Positions 53,410-60,854 of a stretch of DNA of 64,000 bases are shown here, piece after piece (within the stretch, counting starts at the first letter, position 1; every line of letters starts with the position of its first letter). The DNA comes from Eisenibacter elegans DSM 3317 (GTDB lineage Bacteria > Bacteroidota > Bacteroidia > Cytophagales > Microscillaceae), in NCBI RefSeq assembly GCF_000430505.1, contig NZ_AUMD01000019.1, forward strand, positions 1-64,000. The letters run 5' to 3'. Both the position numbers and the translations under genes were made by a program. The notes beneath the pieces were generated by a model that did no database searches, had not been told where the DNA came from, and saw only the letters and a list, made by a program, of their open reading frames with translations.

Positions 53410-54222
53410 ATGCCTACCGATATCGAACAATTACGCGAGTTTCTGGATGCAAAAGTGTTGCTTTATAACCAACCTGACTTCATCCCCGAAGACCCTATCA
53501 GTATTCCCCACCGCTTCCAAAAACAGCAGGACATTGAGATTGCAGGTTTGTTTGCCGCTGTTCTCGCTTGGGGGAATAGAAAAACAATTATCAATAAATG
53601 TGCATCGCTATTAGAAATAATGGATAATAGTCCGTATTATTTTATTATGAATCATCAAGAAAACGACCTAAAGGCCTTGACAGAGTTCAAACATCGTACT
53701 TTCAATGCAACTGACACGCTGTACTTTGTCCATTTTTTGAAATGGTTTTACCACAGACACGCCTCTCTCGAAGAAGCCTTCGTGGCTGGAATGCTACCAG
53801 ACGCTACTGATGTAGGTGGTGGGCTGGCGCATTTCCACACATTGTTTTGCAGCCTACCAGAGTTTCCAGAGCGTAGCCGCAAACATGTGGCTACCCCTGC
53901 CCGAGGCTCGGCCTGTAAGCGCCTCAATATGTACTTGCGCTGGATGGTGAGGCAAGATGATACAGGTGTAGATTTTGGCCTTTGGAAACGCCTGCGCCCC
54001 TCCCAGCTCATATGTCCTTGCGACATTCACGTGGAGCAAGTGGCGGCCAAGCTAGGACTTCTGACACAGCCCAAAAGCAATTGGAAGGCTGCTGTAACCC
54101 TGACCGAACAACTGCGAATACTCGATCCTCAAGACCCTGTGAAGTACGATTTTGCTCTCTTTGGACTGGGGGTGGTCGAAAGGTTTTGGCAAGCGCCCCC
54201 TCCTTCCTATACACCAGTATAA
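53410..54222 (+). CDS. TIGR02757/DUF2400 family protein
   Basis: A 270-residue protein of the TIGR02757 family. AGLFAAVLAWGNRKTIINKC, TLYFVHFLKWFYHRH, RGSACKRLNMYLRWMVR and the cysteine block ICPCDIHVEQVAAKLGL are the family's conserved segments, in order. Function is unknown; a helix-hairpin-helix DNA-glycosylase-like fold has been suggested for similar proteins, which the segment from RLNMYLRWM on recalls. The miniature element at 54231-54326 begins 8 bp past the stop. Confidence 0.8.
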   Translation: MPTDIEQLREFLDAKVLLYNQPDFIPEDPISIPHRFQKQQDIEIAGLFAAVLAWGNRKTIINKCASLLEIMDNSPYYFIMNHQENDLKALTEFKHRTFNATDTLYFVHFLKWFYHRHASLEEAFVAGMLPDATDVGGGLAHFHTLFCSLPEFPERSRKHVATPARGSACKRLNMYLRWMVRQDDTGVDFGLWKRLRPSQLICPCDIHVEQVAAKLGLLTQPKSNWKAAVTLTEQLRILDPQDPVKYDFALFGLGVVERFWQAPPPSYTPV

Positions 54223-54230
54223 GCGCCAAT

Positions 54231-54326
54231 CACGCTACTGGATATTTTTCAAATCCAAAATGAGACCTCAGCTTGTCTCGGAGCTGGAACTCCGAGCTAC
54301 TTTTCCAAAAAATATCCAGAGGTGTA
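54231..54326. mobile_element. Miniature inverted-repeat element, short copy
   Basis: 96 bp from CACGCTACTGGATATTTTTC to CCAAAAAATATCCAGAGGTGTA. It lacks the first interior hairpin but has the CTCGGAGCTGGAACTCCGAG palindrome. Possible degenerate duplication AGCGCCAAT/AACCCCAGT (6/9). Confidence 0.65.
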
Positions 54327-54351
54327 AACCCCAGTGCAAAGGCTCACGATG

Positions 54352-54657
54352 TTACCCTTTCAGTGCTGCATCTACTGATTGTCGTAGGGCGGGCAAGGGT
54401 AGAGCCCCTGCTTGCCTCCAAAGTAGACGTCCTTGTTTGAAAAGCAACAAAGCTGGTACTCCTCTAACTTGGTACTGAGCCGCCGCAGCAGGATTTTTGT
54501 CTACATCAATCTTGATAACCCGCAGCGCGTCGCCATATTCTTTGGCCAAGGTTTCGAGCGTAGGAGCCAAGGCCTGGCAGGGGCCGCACCAAGTAGCATA
54601 AAAATCAACCAATACGGGTTTATCATCTTGAATGAGTTGGGCAAATGTTTTTTTCAT
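54352..54657 (-). CDS. trxA: Thioredoxin
   Basis: A 101-residue classical thioredoxin. VDFYATWCGPCQALAP carries the CGPC site (C24, C27), VIKIDVDKNPAAAAQYQVRG is the central part, and VPALLLFKQGR contains the cis-proline loop (VRGVP in place of the usual IRGIP/IPT). Length is normal. It reduces cytosolic disulfides. It is a single gene transcribed toward the miniature element at 54231. Confidence 0.92.
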   Translation of the reverse strand: MKKTFAQLIQDDKPVLVDFYATWCGPCQALAPTLETLAKEYGDALRVIKIDVDKNPAAAAQYQVRGVPALLLFKQGRLLWRQAGALPLPALRQSVDAALKG

Positions 54658-55055
54658 ATACTATCGTGGTTTTCCAACGGTTCAAAAACAATGCTTCCTA
54701 TACTAAAAGTTTCCTGTTGCTAACAACAGCGCTGCCGTGATTTGTTTATTACAGCTGCAGCAAACCTTCTTGGGGATAGGTTCTCAGGTATGCCACTAGA
54801 TAATTTTGGTTTTTGTCGTTGTTGTGCTTATTTCGACCCCTGCTTTTGACGCATATTTACCCGCAAAGAAGGCGGGTGATATTTAAATTTTAAAAAAAAT
54901 ATTTCAAATAAAATATTTTATTTTATCATTTTCAGTATCATTCGCTAAAATCCAGCTAAATCCCTTTGTATATCCCAAACAAATTGTGTTTATTTGAGCC
55001 ATACGGTGTGGAACAGTGTGGCTAAGTATCCACAAAACCAAACGATAGCTCTTTT
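54658..55055. other. AT-rich intergenic region
   Basis: This divergent gap between trxA and the TPR protein gene includes a very AT-rich stretch at 54885-54945. No gene or clear promoter box was found. Confidence 0.3.
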
Positions 55056-56735
55056 ATGCTTATCAAACAAATGCTTTGCACAGGGGGGTTGTGCTTGCTT
55101 TTATTATGTACCCACTGGGGCGTAGCACAACAGCAAATCGATAGCCTATATGGCATCTTGCAAGAACACAAAAAAACAGACACCCTCAAAGTCCAAATAC
55201 TCAATGCGTTGGCCTTTGCCTATCGCTACACTCTTCCTGACTCTGCGCGGTATTTTGCTAAGCAGGCCCTCCTATTGTCTCAACACCTCAACTATCCGAC
55301 TGCCGAAATAGAGGCATACCAAAACCTTGGACTGGCCTATGATGCAAAGGGCAATTACCAAGAAGCCTTGAGGTATTATAAAGAGACACTTAGGATTGCC
55401 AAAAATACAGAAATAACATCCCCTTATAGCATTACATACAACTATATTGCCAATGTTTATAACAAACAAGGCTACTACCCACAAGCCTTACAGTATTATC
55501 AAAAAGCGATCGTGTGGGCCACGAAAGTCAACGACCAAGAAATAATCGCCCGATGCACCAACAATATGGCCATCATTTATGCCAACCAAGGCAAATACGA
55601 GACTGCTCTACAGCAATACCAAAAAGCACTGGGCATTCGCAAAACGCTGGGTTTGGAGGCCGATGTAGCCCGAAGCTTGCAAGGAATCGCCATTGTTTAC
55701 CACAAACAAGGGCGCTTTCGGGAGGCCTTGGCCTATCACCAAGAGGCGCTCAATATCCGCAAGCAACTACAAGACTCTCAGGGGGTTGCCTTTAGTGCCG
55801 TCAGTATTGCTCAATATTATGCCGAACACTCCCAACCCGACTCCGCCCAATGGTATCTGAGACTGGCCATAGAAGTACGTCAAGCTATTGCTGATCGTTA
55901 TAGCCAGGCTTGGGTATTGGAAGGTATCGCCGATACCTATCTCAAGCTTCAGTGCCCCGCAGTAGCCGCTCAGTATGCGCGCCAAAGCCTGCAGATAGCT
56001 ACTCTGGCACAATACAGGGAGCTCATCCGAGATAATTACCACCTACTCAGTCAAGCATTTGAACAAGAGAAACAATATGACCAAGCACTGGACTATCACA
56101 AGCGCTACAAAGCATATCACGACAGCATCCACAATCAGCAAGTAGAGCGGCAAATGACCGACCTCAAAGCACAATACCAGCTCCAAAAACAACGAACGCA
56201 GCTTGAGGCCACCCAAGTGCTCTACGAAACCAAAATGCGCGCCCAAAGGCGTATTGGGCTGCTCATTGGCACGGCTTTGCTATTGTTGTTCTCTGTGATG
56301 GTTTGGGGCGCTTGCAACTACTACCGGCTGCGGAAGGCCTACGCTCAGTTGGCCAAAATAAATGAAGAAGCCAAGCAGGCTGCCCAAGCGCTGGCCGAAA
56401 GCAACCAAACACTTGTTCAGCAAGCAGAAGAAATACAATTGCTCAACGAAACCCTAGAGCAAAAAGTCAAACTCAGAACCCAACACCTAGCCAAGGCCAA
56501 CGAAACCCTCCGAGATTATGCTTTCCTCAACAGCCATACCCTCCGCCGCCCTTTGGCCAATATCTTGGCTGCTTCGCGGGAGGCCTTGCGTGCCGATAGC
56601 CAAACCATCATCGAGCTACAGGGGATGATACAGATTATCCGCAACAATGCTGAGGAAGTCGACCAAGTGATTTATGAAATCAATGACCGCCTAGAAGCCT
56701 TTGAAGCTACCCAAGAAGATAGCGACAATGAATAA
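55056..56735 (+). CDS. TPR protein with a lone histidine-kinase dimerisation-like segment
   Basis: A 559-residue exported/membrane protein: signal peptide (LCTGGLCLLLLCTHWGVAQQ), at least six TPR units over about 45-350 (AYQNLGLAYDAKGNYQEALR, CTNNMAIIYANQGKYETALQ and others), a transmembrane helix (RRIGLLIGTALLLLFSVMVWG), a coiled coil, then a segment LRDYAFLNSHTLRRPLANIL like the DHp helix of TPR kinases (NSH-x-x-RRP in place of the usual GHDLRAPL). It ends about 60 residues later without an ATPase domain, so it is unlikely to be an active kinase. It may dimerise with a true kinase such as 43783-45699, whose layout it mirrors. Confidence 0.75.
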   Translation: MLIKQMLCTGGLCLLLLCTHWGVAQQQIDSLYGILQEHKKTDTLKVQILNALAFAYRYTLPDSARYFAKQALLLSQHLNYPTAEIEAYQNLGLAYDAKGNYQEALRYYKETLRIAKNTEITSPYSITYNYIANVYNKQGYYPQALQYYQKAIVWATKVNDQEIIARCTNNMAIIYANQGKYETALQQYQKALGIRKTLGLEADVARSLQGIAIVYHKQGRFREALAYHQEALNIRKQLQDSQGVAFSAVSIAQYYAEHSQPDSAQWYLRLAIEVRQAIADRYSQAWVLEGIADTYLKLQCPAVAAQYARQSLQIATLAQYRELIRDNYHLLSQAFEQEKQYDQALDYHKRYKAYHDSIHNQQVERQMTDLKAQYQLQKQRTQLEATQVLYETKMRAQRRIGLLIGTALLLLFSVMVWGACNYYRLRKAYAQLAKINEEAKQAAQALAESNQTLVQQAEEIQLLNETLEQKVKLRTQHLAKANETLRDYAFLNSHTLRRPLANILAASREALRADSQTIIELQGMIQIIRNNAEEVDQVIYEINDRLEAFEATQEDSDNE

Positions 56736-56917
56736 GTGCTAAGCTCTGGATACTGTCAAAGCACAGCGTTTCAAAAAACGTCATTTTTAGCAGTCCAAAG
56801 AATTTTTGGCATATATACCCACTCAAAGTTGGTTTGGTAACTGTATGCGCTGAAAACCCTTGGAAATCACCCCCCTGTCAATCCTACAATCTTGTAAACC
56901 TTGGTATACATTTCCCA

Positions 56918-57038
56918 CACGCCACTGGACATTTTTCAAATCCGCAGTTAAAGCCTCTCATTTGCCCCAAAAATGAGACCTCAGCTTGTCTCGGAGCTGG
57001 AGCTCCGAACTGCTTTTCCAAAAATGTCCTGTGGCGCG
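56918..57038. mobile_element. Miniature inverted-repeat element, best-defined copy
   Basis: 121 bp from CACGCCACTGGACATTTTTC to CAAAAATGTCCTGTGGCGCG. Flanked on both sides by the perfect 9-bp duplication CATTTCCCA (56909-56917 and 57039-57047). Ends pair over 19 bp with two mismatches. The interior has the CTCGGAGCTGGAGCTCCGA palindrome. No coding capacity. Confidence 0.85.
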
Positions 57039-57210
57039 CATTTCCCAAACCCATATTGATTGGGTTTGCAGGCTATATCTATAAGATAGCCGTAGAGGCT
57101 GCTTGCGTTTTCAAAACCTACCCTGCTACTCATCCGTTTTAGAAAAGAGTAAATCAGTACGTTGCTGATAATTTTGTAACCATACTACCCATTTACCTTA
57201 ACATCTGAAT

Positions 57211-57678
57211 ATGATAAAAGAGCACAAACACGCCCTGAATCCAAGCTTGTGTTGGGTATTGACGATATTGCTAACAGGGTTTCTTGCCACAAGCTGTATT
57301 TCGTTGGAAGATGACGAACTACAGCGTATAGAGTCTTGTCCGGGAGTACCAACACGCGACTTTGCTCGCTGGATTGTAGACGAAACAGCAACCATCAGGC
57401 GCATAGATTTATGGATTCCGCAGCCTAGCGGCGCACAAGTGAAGGAGACTTTTTGGGTATTGATGATGGCGGAAGAAGGGAGAAGGCGTACAAGTATCGG
57501 CAAAGAAACGCTTTACTTGCCCTGCCGGCTACCAGCCGCCTTTCAACAGACGGGTAGGTCGGTGCTCTTCTCCGGCTATGAGCTGTCTACCACAGCCTCT
57601 TATACTGATGTGGATGGTTTTGTTGGGTTAATACTAACAGAAATCACATTTAGCTCTGATGTTTCTGACAATGATTAA
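57211..57678 (+). CDS. Lipoprotein of unknown function, 155 residues
   Basis: A lipoprotein signal (LCWVLTILLTGFLATSC, lipobox ATSC) precedes a mature part of about 125 residues with alternating strands and a few cysteines (ESCPGVPTRDF, LYLPCRLPAAF). No family recognised. Its end overlaps the start of the next gene by 8 bp, which suggests a co-transcribed pair. A TAATTTTG -7 box lies at 57179-57186. Confidence 0.6.
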   Translation: MIKEHKHALNPSLCWVLTILLTGFLATSCISLEDDELQRIESCPGVPTRDFARWIVDETATIRRIDLWIPQPSGAQVKETFWVLMMAEEGRRRTSIGKETLYLPCRLPAAFQQTGRSVLFSGYELSTTASYTDVDGFVGLILTEITFSSDVSDND

Positions 57679-58648
57679 AAATTGCCGACAACCTATCATA
57701 GCAGTTTTAGCGGGATGCTTACTGCTTGCCAACTCTTGGGTTTATGCGCAAAGACCTATTGCCAAGGGTTATGTATTTGATACCGAAGAAAATATCCGAA
57801 GTACCCTGAGCAACACAGAAGGACGCAAGTATCTTCGGCCAGTGGTTCAATTCCAAGGAGACTATGGCGTTGCCCGTCCTATGGGAGCTTTCAAACGTAC
57901 CAACAGCAGCAACAGTGGCTTCGCACAAGAAGGAGTTTATTGGAATGTGTTGATGACCATCTTCTTAACACACAGGGAAGCCCCCAGATACGACGAATAT
58001 TCCCCTGTACTGCAGCACTATTTCGGTTTTGGAGCCGGCTATCATAACCATAAAATGCCTGTCGATGTGGCAGCTATCGAGGCTAACTTAGAACGCGCAT
58101 TTGAAACCCCACTAGCCGGCCAAACCAGCTTTTTTGCAGACAGCACCCTAGACAACCAACGGTGGAACATCCACTTTGTCAGCTTTAGCCTAGACTATAT
58201 GCTGATGGTCAACCACTGGTTTACCTTCAAGCTTTCTCCATTTGTAGGGGTTGGCTGGACAAATCAAAGACCTCGTTATTTCATCGACCAAGGCAATTAT
58301 GTGCCAGAGGGATATGGGCGTTTTTTCCCAGATGCTATTTATGAATCACCCAATGCGAGGTTTGGATGGGGCGGGCACTCACAGATACACGTCAACCTGT
58401 TGACTCCCTTCAGTATTGGCGGGGGCGTATCGTGGCTCAATTACACACAAAACTTCTTGTCTGATGCTTTTGAAGTAAGCTCCAATAACGGCAGAATAGT
58501 GGTCAATCGCCGTGTAGAAAGCAGCTGGCAGTCGATGAATATGCTCCGCTGGCATCTGAGTTTGGTGATGAATATAGGCGGGATGTATCCGCGAGAACGC
58601 AACCGCCCCACACGCTATCAGGATGAGGGCGGGTTTAGACGATATTGA
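57671..58648 (+). CDS. Exported protein, probably an outer-membrane beta-barrel
   Basis: 325 residues from the ATG at 57671 (another ATG at 57659 is also possible). A signal peptide (IIAVLAGCLLLANSWVYAQR) precedes a protein full of amphipathic strands with aromatic girdles (HYFGFGAGYHNHK, WFTFKLSPFVGVGWTNQ, FSIGGGVSWLNYTQN, RWHLSLVMNIGGMYPR), typical of outer-membrane barrels. The final segment (RERNRPTRYQDEGGFRRY) is a basic tail after the last strand. No family recognised. It overlaps the lipoprotein gene upstream, so the two may work as a lipoprotein-barrel pair in the outer membrane. Confidence 0.65.
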   Translation: MIKNCRQPIIAVLAGCLLLANSWVYAQRPIAKGYVFDTEENIRSTLSNTEGRKYLRPVVQFQGDYGVARPMGAFKRTNSSNSGFAQEGVYWNVLMTIFLTHREAPRYDEYSPVLQHYFGFGAGYHNHKMPVDVAAIEANLERAFETPLAGQTSFFADSTLDNQRWNIHFVSFSLDYMLMVNHWFTFKLSPFVGVGWTNQRPRYFIDQGNYVPEGYGRFFPDAIYESPNARFGWGGHSQIHVNLLTPFSIGGGVSWLNYTQNFLSDAFEVSSNNGRIVVNRRVESSWQSMNMLRWHLSLVMNIGGMYPRERNRPTRYQDEGGFRRY

Positions 58649-58660
58649 TTTGCTACCATA

Positions 58661-59908
58661 CTATAGCCGTAGCCCTATCACCATTACATCATCGATTTGG
58701 CTACGGCTGCCCTTCCAGTCCTCAAAAGTCTGCGCAACTACGGCTTGTTGTTCCGATGTTGGCTGTTGGTGAATGGCTTCGAAGAGCGCGTTGAGGCGTG
58801 ATGGCAAGAATTTTTTGTCTTCAGCGCCACCAAACTGGTCTTGGTATCCATCCGAATAGAGGTAGAGCATCGTAGGGCTGGAGATATCAATGGTATGTCG
58901 GGTAAAGTGTTTGCGGATTTCCTGCTCCGGACTCAGGTCTCCTATAGAGCTTTTTTCGCCTTTGATGGTATGGATTTGCCCTGCTTGGAAATAAGTCATT
59001 CGGCTACGTGCTCCGGCACAGCTGAGGGTCTTTGCTTCCGTGTCTATCGTGCAAACCATCATATCCATACCATCTTTGTTGAACTGGTGGTCATATTTCC
59101 AGACCGTTTGTAGGTTATAGTCTACTTCGCTCAAGATGCTTTCGGGCTGTGTGAGCATCGCATCGTGTACGGCCTGATTGAGTAGCGAAACACCAATCAT
59201 CGACATAAACGCCCCCGGCACGCCGTGTCCGGTACAATCAGCAGCCACGAAAATGGTCTTGTGTCCACGCTGTGCCATCCAATAAAAATCACCACTGACT
59301 ACATCCCGGGGGCGATAGAACACAAAATGCTCCTTGAAGCTGGCCTCCAGCAAGTGGGTGGGGGGCAAGATAGAGCGTTGTATATTTTTGGCATAATGGA
59401 TGCTATCTTGGATGGCCTTGTGTTGTTCTTCAAGAGTTTTGGTACGCTCTGCTACTTTTTGCTCTAAGGTATGATTTAGCTCTCGGAGCTGCGCATTCTG
59501 CAAGCTGAGTTGCAGGTCTTGTTGGAAGCTTTTCAGCCCTTTTTCTACCGTAATACGCAAATCATTCGGCTCCCAAGGTTTGGCAATAAAGCGATACAAG
59601 TTGGCTTCATTGATGATATTGGTGATGCCCTCAACGCTGGCTTGCCCTGTAAGGAGGATTTTGATGGTATCGGGGGATAGTTGGTGTAGCTTGATAAGCA
59701 ATTCGTCGCCTTTCATTTGTGGCATCACATAATCGGATATGGCCATGGCGATTGCCTGCCCTCGCGATTGTAAGAAAGCCACTACTTCCAACGCCTCCTC
59801 GGCGCTCTCAGCAACTTCGATATTATACTCAGGAAAAGCCCTCATCAACTCCCTCTTGAGGCTATTGAGGATGATGGGTTCATCATCGATACAAAGTATG
59901 GTATGCAT
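58661..59908 (-). CDS. Response regulator with SpoIIE/PP2C phosphatase output
   Basis: 415 residues. Residues 1-125 are a receiver domain (DDEP at 8-11; phospho-acceptor in ISDYVMP, about D59; lysine in FIAKPWE), followed by a coiled coil (RELNHTLEQKVAERTKTLEE) and a SpoIIE/PP2C phosphatase of about 240 residues (VSGDFYWMAQRGHKTIFVAA, DCTGHGVPGAFMSM, LYLYSDGYQDQFGG, ending DDVMVIGLRL). Such RsbU-like phosphatases dephosphorylate anti-sigma antagonists or act as outputs of phosphorelays. It is the last gene of the kinase/receiver operon. The receiver is closely related to the two single-domain receivers just upstream. Confidence 0.9.
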   Translation of the reverse strand: MHTILCIDDEPIILNSLKRELMRAFPEYNIEVAESAEEALEVVAFLQSRGQAIAMAISDYVMPQMKGDELLIKLHQLSPDTIKILLTGQASVEGITNIINEANLYRFIAKPWEPNDLRITVEKGLKSFQQDLQLSLQNAQLRELNHTLEQKVAERTKTLEEQHKAIQDSIHYAKNIQRSILPPTHLLEASFKEHFVFYRPRDVVSGDFYWMAQRGHKTIFVAADCTGHGVPGAFMSMIGVSLLNQAVHDAMLTQPESILSEVDYNLQTVWKYDHQFNKDGMDMMVCTIDTEAKTLSCAGARSRMTYFQAGQIHTIKGEKSSIGDLSPEQEIRKHFTRHTIDISSPTMLYLYSDGYQDQFGGAEDKKFLPSRLNALFEAIHQQPTSEQQAVVAQTFEDWKGSRSQIDDVMVIGLRL

Positions 59909-59967
59909 AGCGTAATCTGTCGCTCAACGCGTAGGTGATACAATAAAACCGGATTTTGGCCACAAAC

Positions 59968-60366
59968 TCAGAGAGCCAGCAGTTGTTTGACACAGCGCGC
60001 CAACTCTTGCTCTTCCCAAGGCTTGGTCATAAACACCTGTAAATCAGCGTGTTTTTTAGCCTTATCAATGGCTTTTTGGTCTGCCTGACCAGAGAGCATC
60101 ATGACGGCTATTTTGGGGTGTTTTTTGCGAATCTGAATCAGCAGCTCATCCCCCTTCATCCCTGGCATAAGCCAGTCTGAAATAATCAACAAAGTGTCAA
60201 TCTTACGGGTGCTCAAAAACGCCACTACTTCCAGCGCCTCCTCGGCGCTCTCGGCTCCTTCGATGATAAACTGGGTTCCCAAAATATTACGTAGTTGGGT
60301 TTTGAGGCTGTCTAAGATGATGATTTCATCGTCGACACAAAGAATGGCTTTTTGTGTTTGTCCCAT
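59968..60366 (-). CDS. Single-domain response regulator (second)
   Basis: A 132-residue receiver without output. LCVDDEIIILDSLKTQL gives the acidic pair, IISDWLMPGMKGDELL the phospho-acceptor aspartate, MMLSGQADQKAI the conserved Ser/Thr, and FMTKPWEEQEL the lysine. It shares long identical stretches with the other receivers of the cluster (ESAEEALEVV), which points to tandem duplication. It lies 59 bp upstream of the PP2C-type response regulator gene. It probably passes phosphate from the kinase at 60855-63578 to a further partner, or competes with the others. Confidence 0.88.
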   Translation of the reverse strand: MGQTQKAILCVDDEIIILDSLKTQLRNILGTQFIIEGAESAEEALEVVAFLSTRKIDTLLIISDWLMPGMKGDELLIQIRKKHPKIAVMMLSGQADQKAIDKAKKHADLQVFMTKPWEEQELARCVKQLLAL

Positions 60367-60441
60367 AAGAGATAAGCGCTGAGTATATGTAAAATAAAAC
60401 CTAGGATATGCCGGACGTATCCGGCATTCATGAAGCCCTTC

Positions 60442-60843
60442 CTAGGGCAAGGCCAATACCTTCTTGATTTGGGCGGCCAAGTCTTTTTCATCCCAAGGCT
60501 TACTAATAAAGGCCTTGAGCTGGGCGTGTTTGATGGCGTTATCTATGGCCGCCTTATCGACATGCCCAGAGAGCATCATCGTGGCAATATTGGGGTATTT
60601 TTGGTGAACCTTAATCAAAAACTCATCGCCCTTCATCCTCGGCATTAGCCAGTCTGAGATGATGAGCAAGGTTTTGATTTGCTTTTTGTTCAAAAACTCT
60701 ACCACTTCCAACGCCTCTTCGGCGCTCTCGGCAGCTTCGATGATAAAAGCGTCTCCGAGTTGGTTTTGGAGTTGGGTTTTTAGGCTGTTGAGAATGATGA
60801 CCTCATCATCCACACAGAGGATGGCTTGCGACTGTTTGCTCAT
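60442..60843 (-). CDS. Single-domain response regulator (first)
   Basis: A 133-residue receiver, CVDDEVIILNSLKTQLQNQL, with the phospho-acceptor in IISDWLMPRMKGDEFLI, MMLSGHVDKAAI for the Ser/Thr and FISKPWDEKDL for the lysine. It is the gene directly after the histidine kinase, 11 bp from its stop, and 75 bp from the next receiver. It is a close paralogue of the 59968-60366 protein. Confidence 0.9.
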   Translation of the reverse strand: MSKQSQAILCVDDEVIILNSLKTQLQNQLGDAFIIEAAESAEEALEVVEFLNKKQIKTLLIISDWLMPRMKGDEFLIKVHQKYPNIATMMLSGHVDKAAIDNAIKHAQLKAFISKPWDEKDLAAQIKKVLALP

Positions 60844-60854
60844 AATACGAAATA

